Positions 17,201 to 23,600 of a stretch of DNA of 64,000 nt are shown here, in pieces; within the stretch, counting starts at the first letter, position 1, and the number at the start of each line of letters is the position of its first letter. The DNA comes from Streptomyces sp. NBC_01116 (GTDB lineage Bacteria > Actinomycetota > Actinomycetes > Streptomycetales > Streptomycetaceae): positions 6,681,501 to 6,745,500 of the forward strand of contig NZ_CP108644.1 of NCBI RefSeq assembly GCF_041435495.1, given 5' to 3'. The position numbers were made by a program, and so were the translations under genes. The notes under the pieces were generated by a model, which saw only the letters and a list, made by a program, of their open reading frames with translations, was not told where the DNA came from and did not search any database.

Positions 17201-18979
17201 GATGCGCCGCGGTTCGCCGATCCCGCCGCACTCCACGCGGCCGGCCCGCTGCCCCCGGTGGTTCTGCTGCCCCTGGTGGACCCGGCGCAGGACGGCCCGC
17301 TGCCCGAACGCGCACGGGGGGCGGTGCTGGGGGCGCTGGAGGCGGTGGCGTCCTGGATCGAGGACGAACGCACCGCGGACTCCCGGCTGGTGATCGTGAC
17401 CCGCCGTGCGGTGGCCGTGGGGGACGAGGACGTCACCGACCTCGCGCACGCCGGCCTCTGGGGCCTGCTCAGGTCCGCGCAGACCGAGAACCCCGGACGC
17501 TTCACCCTGCTGGACGTGGACGACGACGTTCCCGGACCGGTGCTCGCCGCCGCGCTCGTCGACGACGAGCCGCAACTCGCCGTCCGCGACTCCACGCTCA
17601 TGGCGCCGAGGCTCTCCCGCACCCTGCGGGAGTCGAGCGCCGATGCGGTCCGATGGGACAACGGCACCGTCCTGATCACCGGCGCGACCGGCGCGCTCGG
17701 CGGTGTCCTGGCCCGGCATCTGGTCACGGAACACGGGGCCCGACGGCTGCTGCTGCTGAGCCGACGGGGGGAGGCGGCGCCCGGAGCGGCCGAACTGGCC
17801 GCCGGTCTGGAGGCGCTGGGCGCGGACGTCGGCTTCGCGGCCTGCGACGCGGGTGACCGGGACGCCCTGGCCGCCGTGCTGGAGAGCATCCCCGACACCC
17901 ACCCGCTGACCGCGGTCGTGCACACCGCGGGGGTCCTGGACGACGGGGTCGTCACGCGGATGACGCCGGAGCAGTTGGAGAAGGTGCTCAGGCCCAAGGT
18001 CGACGCCGCGTGGAACCTCCATGAGCTGACCCGGGACACCGAGCTGACGGCGTTCGTCCTGTACTCCTCGGTGGCGGGGCTGCTGGGGACCGCGGGGCAG
18101 GCCAACTACGCGGCGGGGAACACCTTCCTCGACGCCCTGGCCGGACATCGGCGGGCCATGGGGCTGCCGGGACTCTCGCTGGCGTGGGGGCTGTGGTCAG
18201 GCTCCGGCACCATGGGCGGGGACCTTCAGGAGACGGATCTGCGGCGGCTGTCCAAGTCGGGACTCCTGCCACTGGCCCCGGACGACGCCATGGCTCTCTT
18301 CGACGGGGCGATCCGCGCCGGCGAGAGCGTCGTCGCGGTGACCCGGCTGAACGGAGCGGCACTGCGCGCCGGACCGGACACGCTCCCGCCGGTCCTGCGC
18401 GGACTGGCGGGCCCGAGCCGGCAGCGGCGCGCCCGGGCCGCGGCACCGGACGACGCGAGGGACGCGTCCCTCGGCGAGCAGCTGGCCGGACTGGCCCCGG
18501 AGGAGCGCGAGCGCATCCTGACCGACCTGGTGCGTGCCCAGGTGGCCGGCGTACTCGGACATGCCACGCCGTCCGGTATCGCCGCCGACAGGTCCTTCCA
18601 GGAGCTGGGCTTCGACTCGCTCACCGCGGTCGAACTCCGCAACCAGCTGAACCGGGCGACAGGGCTGCGGCTGCCCACCACGCTGGTCTTCGACCATCCG
18701 TCGCCGGCGGCGATCGCAGCGCACCTGGACGGAGAACTGACCGTGGCCGAGGTGTCGGGCGCCGATCCCGTCCTGGCCACGCTCACGGCCCTCGCCGACG
18801 AGATGGTCGTGGCGGCGGGGACCCCGGACGCGCAGAAACTCATCTCGGAGCGGCTCCGGGAACTGCTCAAGGCCGTGGAAGGGGCCGGAGCGAGTCGGGG
18901 CGGTGAGGGCGAGGACCGCGAGGACCTCGACTCGGCGAGCGACGAGGAGCTCTTCGCCCTCTTCGACGAACTCGACTGA
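5228..18979 (+). CDS. Type I modular PKS1: KSQ loading module plus modules 1 and 2
   Basis: 4583 aa. Loading module: KS with the active Cys replaced by Gln (Q183 in VDTAQSSS), AT (S629; HAFH at 729, malonyl-type), ACP (S952), so decarboxylated malonyl gives an acetyl starter. Module 1: KS (C1183), AT (S1637; HAFH at 1737, malonyl), DH (H1940, D2110; the usual Gly of HxxxGxxxxP is Asp), KR (Y2517; LDD, B-type), ACP (S2684). Module 2: KS (C2915), AT (S3403; HAFH at 3503, malonyl), DH (H3705, D3871), KR (Y4294; LDD, B-type), ACP (S4464). The acidic C-terminus (ending FALFDELD) is a docking tail, expected to meet the coiled-coil N-terminus of PKS2. No ER or TE. Predicted product: an ACP-bound hexadienoyl chain. 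The module 2 KS-AT segment is shared almost perfectly with PKS2 module 4 (see repeat entries). Confidence 0.97.
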   Translation: MKSNHNSVEVGAQREREEGIAVIGMACRLPGAAGPDSFWELLRSGSDAITDAPADRWDESEPPAGNSAVRRGGFLDGPGDFDAAFFGVSPREAAAMDPQQRIVLELAWAALEDASIVPEQLRDTRTAVLVGALRDDYAGLVNQYGDGAVTQHSMTGLSRGIIANRVSYHLGLRGPSLTVDTAQSSSLVAVHLAAESLRSGESTLAIAAGVHLNLLSGSAVVEERFGGLSPDGTTYTFDSRANGFVRGEGAGVVVLKPLSAAVADGDRIHGVIRGSAVNNDGATAGLTVPGVQAQRQVLTEAYAKARVHPSEVQYVELHGTGTPVGDPVEAAALGAVLGASRSADDPLLVGSAKTNVGHLEGAAGMVGLLKGLLSLTHREIPASLNFRTPNPAIPLDELGLSVPVGPTPWPHPDRPLVAGVSSFGMGGTNCHVVLGEAPAAESGPRTPSRGTVPGGVPWLVSGRGAAALRAQAAALEDFTAVRRDDPVDVGWSLHTTRTAFDDRAVVLGSHPEELRSGLRALAAGTQAPGLVRGRVQQGGLAFLFTGQGAQRAGMGRGLYEAHPVFAEAFDALCAAFEPHLDRPLAEVMSTGTDLERTGYAQPALFTLEVALFRLLASWGLRPDAVAGHSIGEISAAHVAGIIPLDDAVTLVAERARLMEALPEGGAMAAVRAPEGAVADLLAGREGELALAAVNSPDSVVLSGTERAVAEAMGILAERGHEARRLTVSHAFHSPLMDPVADDFRRVAEGLTYRTGDFPVVSTLTGRVAEGEDLRSASYWAGQLRGTVRFADAVKTLTDLGVTTFLEIGPDGVLSALADAVTDGSATAVPALRRERDEARTLATALAALHVRGVDVDWGPLFPAGARRVPTPTYAFQRTRHWIDVRPGARRPAPPVLPAPRHDVRSPDSDNGGGVLPGSAPELVTGLVAAVLEYGPQQRVDHRLPFRELGFDSLMSVELRDRLAEATGLRLPSGLIFDHPTPAALIAYTRAALDGTADEDAGDGTAPALRDDEPIAIVGMACRYPGGIASPEDLWRLVAEGGDAIGPFPDDRGWDPDLYDPDPERTGKSSVREGGFLYDAAHFDAGFFGISPREAAAMDPQQRLVLESAWEAVERAGIDPRTLSGTRTGVFVGATSLDYGPRLADASTEAEGHVLTGSTSSVVSGRVAYQLGLIGPAITVDTACSSSLVALHMAVRSLRSGETTMALAGGVGVMSSPGMFVEFSRQRGLAGDGRSKSFAANADGTSWAEGVGLLLVERLSDARRNGHHVLAVIRGSAVNQDGASNGLTAPSGPSQQRVIREALADAGLHASEVDAVEAHGTGTALGDPIEAEAILATYGRDRRGGNPVFLGSLKSNIGHAQAAAGVGGVIKMVEAMRHGLLPKTLHADEPTPRVDWASGSVELLVDSRTWPGADRPRRAAVSSFGISGTNAHLVLQQGSPEPSAAPAPEAEPVEGPVAWPLAARDEPALRAQARRLLDHLDEHPAADAADIGFSLATTRTAFDHRAVVTGGTMEALRAGLGALADGREVPHLVTGNATRTVSTAYLFAGQGSQRPGMGKELAAHSPVFAAALDDVCAALDPHLEHPLRDVMFAEPDTSRSELLHRTAYTQPALFAFETALLRLLDHHGVVPDFLAGHSVGELAAAHAAGVLTLTDAATLVSARGRLMQEARAGGSMIAVEATEAEIIPTIARYDGALAVAAVNGPRAVVVSGDTAAALEAARHWHDQGRRTHRLRVSHAFHSPHMDGILDDFRTIAASLTYHRPAVPVVSTLTGTTATPEQLTSPDYWTDHIRGTVRFHDAVTTLRTQGTTTFLEVGPDASLASLAQASLTEPHTTAIPLQRANHPEPQTLLSAVARAHTTGTPVDLATLTPRAERVALPTYAFQRRPYWSAPAPRTDVRGLGLDEIGHPLLTAALTPADRDELLLTGSLSLRTHPWLADHAVADAVLLPATAFLELALAAGHRAGVEHVADLTLEVPLTLSEQAVIGVQVAVAPPDPSGARAFTIHSRPGLPDAAPGPWTRHATGLLGALPSTAPETGEDNDSWPPGGAGEEPLGDAYERLAELGYAYGPAFRGLRRQGSLDGRIHAEIELPENLLQDVGGFGLHPALLDAALHPLVLAMADSGAPDAIRLPFTWSGVTLHATGATTVRLRATPTGDDTYALSLTDPHGAPVATVDSLVMRSVARDRVAPAGAPYAQALFQVDWHDLPAAREPRRGVLEVRGGRLPETAGADDLVVRLDLDDAGAQHTPEAAHTVVREALGLTQRWLADDNFRDSRLVFVTRRAVAVEPDEPIDGLDSAAVWGLVRSVQTEHPGRVVLVDLDEGTDDRLLRAALATGEPQLAVRHGKVRIPRLRRAGAGSHSTALDPEGTVLLTGGTGGLGGLFARHLVRTYGARHLLLTSRRGPDAPDAAALTAQLTELGARVTVLAADVSDRESVATLLDGVDPAHPLTAVVHLAGVLDDATTEAMTEAQLETVLRPKADAAWHLHDLTRDLDLAAFVLFSSVSGLLGTAGQANYAAANSYLDALAAHRLALGLPGVSLAWGLWDGSHGMGTRLDRSDVARWARAGIDPIDEETGLALFDASLTTGSALGVPVPLVPSRLRDADDVPALLRGLVRTHRASVTPAARAAAGADWPGRIAALPRDERADAVLALVQEAVAGVLGHAGADQVDPERAFKDLGFDSLAGVELRNRIHRATGLRLSTTVAFDHPTTAALAAHLSERVSGTVSAPATTTKRGTVTDDPIVIIGMACRFPGGVRSPDDLWRLVAEGRDAIDAFPENRGWDLEALYDPDPEAVGTSYTRHGGFLYEADRFDAEFFGMSPREATATDPQQRLLLETAWETFENAGIDASTLRGSRTGVYTGVMYDDYVSRLPKSPEEFEGFLLAGNLSSVVSGRLSYAFGLEGPALTVDTACSSSLVSLHLAASALREGECDLALAGGVTVMAGPQTFVEFSRQRGLAVDGRCRSFSSDASGTGWSEGVGLLLVERLSDARRNGHHVLAIVRGSAVNQDGASNGLTAPNGPAQERVIQQALTNAGLTTTDIDAVEAHGTGTTLGDPIEANALLATYGQNRTHDHPLYLGSLKSNIGHTQAAAGVGGVIKMVQAMRHATLPKTLHVHNPTPHADWDSGHIELLTHTRDWPTHDRPRRAAVSSFGISGTNAHLILENPHTNTNTNTEADTGTDNETGGGAEAGAGAVTEAGAGAVTGAGAGAGAGVVPQPVSWVLTARTAPAVTAQATRLLDHLHDNPHLTPTDIAHALATTRTTHDHRAAVIGTTRDELLTALNALTTHTPHPNTLPTAKAQTPHTTYLFTGQGSQRPGMGQQLHTHNPVFATALDHTCEALDPHLEHPLRDIMFARPDTPQAQLLHQTQWAQPALFALQTALHHLLTHHGITPHTLIGHSVGEIAAAHAAGILTLTDAATLVTTRGRLMQQARTDGTMIAVQATETDLAEDLATHHTHITLAAINSPTDLVISGDHHTAHTLAAQWRQRGHKTRTLHVSHAFHSPHMDDILEEFHATATTLTYHPPHTPLISTLTGQPTTPTDHTTPHYWTRQLRNPVRFHHALTHTPTTTHYIEIGPDPVLTTLAKHHHPHTTTITPLHNKHPETHTLTTALTHTHTTTHTTPNPNTTHQPTTPHTPLPTYPFQHHHYWLNGSLSATDADGLGQTTPGHPLLGAAVRVADRDAYLFTGLIGRRLQPWLTDHAVHGTVLLPGTALLDLALTAARQTGCELVEDLTLTAPLVLDGSGDTRIQVVVDEPDESGRRRLAIHSRNVGDGLDDDRPWARNAEGAITSGAAPSEGLHVWPPRGADEVSLDGAYERLSAAGYDYGPEFQGLSRVWRRDDEIFVEAELGGERTGTTPFGLHPALLDAVLHPLLPGVITSDGPAWLPFTWSDFTLHRPGATTLRVRLTVTSRGDDALRIALTAADGAGSAVATGSLLLRPLSKEALRTSGGASDGLLRMEWTPLRGAGGARPLPFAILGAGALAAGSDAPRFADPAALHAAGPLPPVVLLPLVDPAQDGPLPERARGAVLGALEAVASWIEDERTADSRLVIVTRRAVAVGDEDVTDLAHAGLWGLLRSAQTENPGRFTLLDVDDDVPGPVLAAALVDDEPQLAVRDSTLMAPRLSRTLRESSADAVRWDNGTVLITGATGALGGVLARHLVTEHGARRLLLLSRRGEAAPGAAELAAGLEALGADVGFAACDAGDRDALAAVLESIPDTHPLTAVVHTAGVLDDGVVTRMTPEQLEKVLRPKVDAAWNLHELTRDTELTAFVLYSSVAGLLGTAGQANYAAGNTFLDALAGHRRAMGLPGLSLAWGLWSGSGTMGGDLQETDLRRLSKSGLLPLAPDDAMALFDGAIRAGESVVAVTRLNGAALRAGPDTLPPVLRGLAGPSRQRRARAAAPDDARDASLGEQLAGLAPEERERILTDLVRAQVAGVLGHATPSGIAADRSFQELGFDSLTAVELRNQLNRATGLRLPTTLVFDHPSPAAIAAHLDGELTVAEVSGADPVLATLTALADEMVVAAGTPDAQKLISERLRELLKAVEGAGASRGGEGEDREDLDSASDEELFALFDELD
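13570..16190 (+). repeat. 2.6-kb inverted repeat, left arm (PKS1 module 2 KS-AT)
   Basis: This arm matches the reverse complement of 29308-31928 with equal length (2621 bp) and no net indel. Stretches 13570-13828 and 14078-16190 look identical base for base where compared, including a minisatellite-like linker near 14740-14875. Bases 13829-14077 (around the KS active-site region) differ clearly. From about 14700 the coding strand is extremely C-rich and G-poor, encoding Thr/His/Pro-rich protein. Confidence 0.9.
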
Positions 18980-18988
18980 TTCCTGCAC

Positions 18989-19035
18989 GAAGAGGGCCTG
19001 CCACCACGGTGTCACCGTGGTGGCAGGCCCTCTTC
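18989..19035. terminator. bidirectional hairpin terminator between PKS1 and glycosyltransferase
   Basis: A 23-bp perfect inverted repeat beginning GAAGAGGGCCTGCCACCACG lies between the convergent PKS1 and glycosyltransferase genes. It can serve both strands. Confidence 0.85.
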
Positions 19036-19072
19036 GACGCGTACGGCCGGGCGTGAAGCGGGAGCTCCGCTG

Positions 19073-20407
19073 TCAGCCGCCCGACCGGTTCTCCCGCGTC
19101 AGCCGTTCGAGGAGCGGTACCACCTCGGCCGGGCCGGGCGCCGCCAGCAGATCGTTGCGCAGGCCGGCGGCGCCCCGTCGGAAGGAGGGTTCGCTCAGCA
19201 CGCGCTCCAGCCGGTCCCGCATCTCCGGGATGGTCAGGCGGCGGTGGTCGAGCGTCAGTCCGGCGCCGCTCCTCTCCAGATAGGAGGACGTGGCCGGCAC
19301 GTCCATGTGCTGGGTGGCGAAGGTGTGTTCGTTCCCCTCGTCGTCCACCGTCGTGAAGTCGTTCTCGTCCGACGTGATGAGCTGCGGCACGTTGGCCGTC
19401 GCGGCCGCCGCGAAGGAGCCGATGCCGCCGTGGTGGATGAAGGCCGACGTGGTCGGCAGCAGCAGGGTGAGAGGCATGTAGTCGACGGTCCGGACGTTGT
19501 CCGGCAGGGTGGTGATGCCTTCCAACTGCCTCTTGTCGAGCGTGGCCACCACCTCGACGTCCATCGTGGAGACCATCTCCAGCAGGCTCGCCACCCGTGC
19601 CTGGCTCTCCTTGAAGTACGTACGCATGGACACGCCGAGCGATATCGCGACCCGGGGCCGCTCCGGTCGGGCGTAGAGCCATTCCGGGACCACGGCGGTA
19701 CCGGTGTAGGGCACCCATCGCATGGGGATCGTACGGTGGGTCACACCGAGCCGCATCCCCGAGGGCACGGGGTCCACCGTCCACTGTCCGAGCAGCAGTT
19801 CGTCGTCGACCTCGACCCCGTAGTGGTCGGCGACCGGCCGCACCGTGTCGACCATCGGATTCTCCCCGAGCGCCGCCCCGAGCACCCGCCGCCGTTCCGC
19901 GAACCGGTCGATAGCCCAGCCCCAGTAGTCCTGCCCCCACAGAAGGCGGGCGTGTGCCGCCCCGGCAGCGCGTGCCGCCACCGCGGCCGACGGCCAGCAC
20001 GGATCCCACAGGACGAGATCGGGTTCCCAGTGCCGGGCGAACCGGACCAGTTCGTCGACGGCCGCGTCGACGGTGTCGGATGCGCGGTCCAGGGGATGGA
20101 AGTCCCACATGAGGGGCAGGACGAACGTGCGCAGCGTGTCCCAGAGGTAGCGGTCGCCCGGGGAGAGGTCGAGAGCCTCCGCGAGGCGGTCGAGGTTCGC
20201 CTCGGTGTCGTCCCCGGTCCGTGACTCGGGAAGGGGGCCGTCCTCGCCGAGGGCCACCGGCACGAGCCCCAGCGAGCGGATGGTCTCCGCCATCATGGGA
20301 TGGGCGGCCACCCGGACCTCGTGCCCGGCGTTCTGGAGCGCCCAGGCGAGCGGGGCGACGGGGTACAGGTGTGCCTTGGCGGGCCAGGTGGTGAACAAGA
20401 CGCGCAT
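19073..20407 (-). CDS. EryCIII/DesVII-like deoxysugar glycosyltransferase (GT1 family)
   Basis: The start is ATG 20407, preceded by GGGGGAGA at good spacing; the longer frame to 20476 lacks family similarity. The 444-aa protein begins MRVLFTTWPAKAHLYPVAPL, the acceptor-side GT-B domain of macrolide-type glycosyltransferases. It ends with the donor-site motif FIHHGGIGSFAAAATANVPQ (about residues 340-360), the nucleotide-sugar-binding HHGG signature. It should transfer the dTDP-deoxyaminosugar made by the 49.5-54.7 kb genes to the polyketide product. Close relatives that use aminosugars (DesVII, EryCIII) usually need a P450-like helper protein; none is encoded in the window. It is separately transcribed from PKS3: a terminator and about 260 bp lie between. 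Confidence 0.9.
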   Translation of the reverse strand: MRVLFTTWPAKAHLYPVAPLAWALQNAGHEVRVAAHPMMAETIRSLGLVPVALGEDGPLPESRTGDDTEANLDRLAEALDLSPGDRYLWDTLRTFVLPLMWDFHPLDRASDTVDAAVDELVRFARHWEPDLVLWDPCWPSAAVAARAAGAAHARLLWGQDYWGWAIDRFAERRRVLGAALGENPMVDTVRPVADHYGVEVDDELLLGQWTVDPVPSGMRLGVTHRTIPMRWVPYTGTAVVPEWLYARPERPRVAISLGVSMRTYFKESQARVASLLEMVSTMDVEVVATLDKRQLEGITTLPDNVRTVDYMPLTLLLPTTSAFIHHGGIGSFAAAATANVPQLITSDENDFTTVDDEGNEHTFATQHMDVPATSSYLERSGAGLTLDHRRLTIPEMRDRLERVLSEPSFRRGAAGLRNDLLAAPGPAEVVPLLERLTRENRSGG

Positions 20408-20570
20408 GAATTTCTCCCCCTTGAGGCAAAATCCGGACCTGTTAGTACAGAGAGCAGGTTCTTCGGAAGCTACCACGGGGTTATGTGTTCATAATGCATT
20501 TAATTACCGGGCGATGACTGGTGTGCCGGGTGAAGGTATTGCCAATCCAATCCCGCGCCGTCCTGGTCCG

Positions 20571-20605
20571 CGGGATGCGGGATGCGGGATGTGGGATGTG
20601 GGGAG
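20571..20605. repeat. 7-bp tandem repeat, five units
   Basis: Units CGGGATG, CGGGATG, CGGGATG, TGGGATG and a degenerate fifth copy lie in the 262-bp gap between the glycosyltransferase start and the end of PKS3. No gene is seen in this gap; it otherwise holds an AT-rich stretch (about 20440-20520), probably the glycosyltransferase promoter, and the PKS3 terminator. Confidence 0.7.
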
Positions 20606-20613
20606 AGGGAAGC

Positions 20614-20652
20614 GACGAGTGGCCCTCCGTGGAGCATGGAGGGCCACTCGTC
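20614..20652 (-). terminator. hairpin terminator downstream of PKS3
   Basis: A perfect 15-bp stem (GACGAGTGGCCCTCC and its complement) with a 9-nt loop lies just past the PKS3 stop codon on the minus strand. Confidence 0.8.
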
Positions 20653-20669
20653 ATGGGAAATCGGGCGAA

Positions 20670-23600
20670 TCAGTCCGATGCGGGTGCGGCTCCGGGCTGC
20701 GGGAAGTACCCGGTCTCGACGAAGAATTCGATGTACTTCGTGAACAGCTCCTCATTCATGGCGGGGCAGGATATCCCGCTGTCTTTCAGTGCCTCTTCGG
20801 TTTCCGATACGTCGAACTCCGGATAAAAACGGGAGCTGTCGGAAAGCATCGCCTCGAATGCGCTCATGAGTGGATTCATCGGGTTGTCCCGGTCGGATTC
20901 GACCGCGTGGCGCCATGCGTCCCGGCTCCGCGGCTCCAGCCGATAGCCGATCGACCGCAGATGGGCGAGGAAGCCGGGGAGGTCGAGGCTGCTCGGATTG
21001 GACAGGTGGAACGTCCGTCCCGCGGCCGCGTCCCTCGCGGAGAGCGCGACGATCGCACTGCTCACGTAGTCCACCGGCACGGCGTGCACCGATCCCTTGA
21101 GCCCCTCCGGCACGGCTCCCGCCCGCAGTAGCCCCTTGAGGCTGAGCCAGATGAAGTCCTGGGTCTGGCAGGCGCCGTTGCGCTGATCGCCGGAGACCAC
21201 GTCCACGCGGTACACGGAGACCGGCAGCCCCCGTTCCCTGGCTGTCCCGATCAGTCGCTCGGCGGCCCACTTGCTCTGTACGTATCCCGTCGACAGCGCC
21301 TCGGGGGGGCCGGTCGGGTCGTCCGTGCGTACCGGAGTGCCGTCCTCCCGGGAGCCCGGGAAGACACCGACGGTGGAGACGTAGTGGACGGGCACGGTCC
21401 GGTGACGGGCCGCCAGGCGGAGAACCTCCTCGGTCCCCGCGACGTTCGCGGCCTCCAACTCGGCGTAGGGACGGAGCCAGTGCACGGAGGCCCCGGCGTG
21501 GTAGACGGCGTCGACGGAGGCGGCCAGCGCGTCGAACTCCGTCTCGACGAGTCCGAGGCGGGGCTTCTCGAGATCGCCGGTCACGATCCTCAGACGGCCG
21601 GGTTCGATCTCGTCCCACAGGCGATACCACTCCAGGTTGGCCCGGAGCCGTTCCATCGCCGCCTCCTCGTCGGCGCCCCGCACCAGGCAGTGCACGGTCG
21701 CCCGGGTCGTCCGCAGGAGATCGCGCAGCAGGAAGGCGCCGAGGAATCCGGTCGCTCCGGTGAGCAGTACGGCGGAGGGGTCGGGTGCTACGTCCACCAC
21801 CTCGGCGGCCGGCCGGACGTCCTCCGCCAGCTCCGCACCGCCGTCGAAGTCCCGGGGGAGCGGAGGCCGGGGTCCGGCCGCATCGTTGTCGGTGCCCGAG
21901 ACCACGGTCCGGCGCAGGTACTCCGCGAGCGCGGCAGGGGTGGGGTGGTCGAAGACCAGGGTTCCCGGGAGCCGCGTGCCGACGATCGCCCCGAGCCGGT
22001 TACGGAGTTCCACCGAGGTGAGGGAGTCGAAACCGGCCGAGCGGAACGGCAGTTCCGCGTCCACCGAACGGCCGTCGGAGCCGGTGTGGCCGAGCACGGT
22101 GGCGGTCTCGGCCCTGACCAGCGCGAGTACGGCTTCCCGCTGAGCCTCCTCGTTCAGGTCCGCGAGCCGCTCGGCGAGTGAGATCCCCGCATCGCCTGCG
22201 TTGTCGGCGACGGGCCGCGGCAGCCTGCCGACCAGCCCGGTCAGGACCCGCGGGCCGAGTGCGGCGTTGGCGCGCAGAGCCTCGACGTCCACGGGTGTCA
22301 CCAGGAGCGAGGGGCGGCCCGTCGCCAGCGCGGCGTCCATGAGGGCCGGTCCGGCGTCCTCCTCCACCGGGCGCAGCCCTGTACGGGCGATGCGCTGGAA
22401 GTCGGCTTCGTCGAGATGCCTGCTCATGCCGGTCGGCTGGTTCCACAGGCCCCAGGCGAGAGAGGCCGCGGGGAGGCCGTGTTGGGCCCGATGGTGGGCT
22501 AGGGCGTCGAGGAAGGCGTTGGCCGCGGCGTAGTTGCCCTGGGCGGGCCCGCCCAGGGTGGCGGCGGCGGAGGAGAAGAGCACGAAGGCGCTGAGGGGAA
22601 GGTCCCGCGTGAGCCGGTGCAGATTCCAGGCGGTGTCGGCCTTGGCGCTGAGCACCGCGTGGAGGCGCTGCGGCGTGAGGGTGTGCAGAAGGGTGTCGTC
22701 GTTGGTCCCGGCCGCGTGGATGACTCCCCTGAGGGGGTGGTGGGCCGGGATGTTGTCGATGAGGCGGGCGAGGCCGGCGTGGTCGGTGGTGTCGCAGGCC
22801 GTTATGGCGACGGTGGCGCCGAGCCGGGACAACCGGTCGTGGAGCTCTCGCGCACCGGGTGCGTCCGGGCCCTGACGGCTGACGAGGTGAAGGTGGGTGA
22901 CGCGGTGGTGCGTGACGAGATGGCGGGCGAAGATCGCGCCGAGCGTACCGGTGCCGCCGGTGATCAGGACGGTGCCCGAGGGGTCCCAGACCGGACCGTG
23001 GGCAGAGCGGTCCCCGGCGGGGAGCCGGGACAGCCTCGGTACGGCGGCGATCCCCGATCGCAGGCGCAGCTCGGGCTCGTCGGACGCGAGCAGCGCGGGC
23101 AGCACCGCGCGGGAGGAGGCTTCGTCGTCGGTGTCCACCAGCATGATGCGGCCGGGCGCTTCCGACTGGGCCGACCGGACCAGTCCGTGGACGGAGGCCG
23201 CCCCGAGGCCGGTCGTCCCGCCGTCCCCGCCGGCCGAGCCGCCACGGGTCAGCAGGATCAGGCGGGTGTCGGCCAGCGATTCGTCCGCGAGCCACTCCCT
23301 CAGCAGGCCCAGCGCCCGTTCCGTCGTCCGGTGCGCGGCCTCCGCCCCGGAGGAGGACCCGGAGATCCAGGGCACGACGACCGCGCCGAGCCGTCGACCG
23401 GCGGCGACCGCGTCGTGTGCGGCCCGTACGTCCCCGAGGACCTCGGCGCCGGGAGGTGCCTGGTCCGTGCCCTCCGGACCCAGAACCCCCCAGCCGGTCG
23501 TCTCCCGCACGGCGGGCAGCGGCAGCGGACGATGCTCCACGCCGAACAGCGCGTCGCCCGGAGCGTGCCCTGCCGCTCCGGCCTCCCCGGCACCTGCCGG

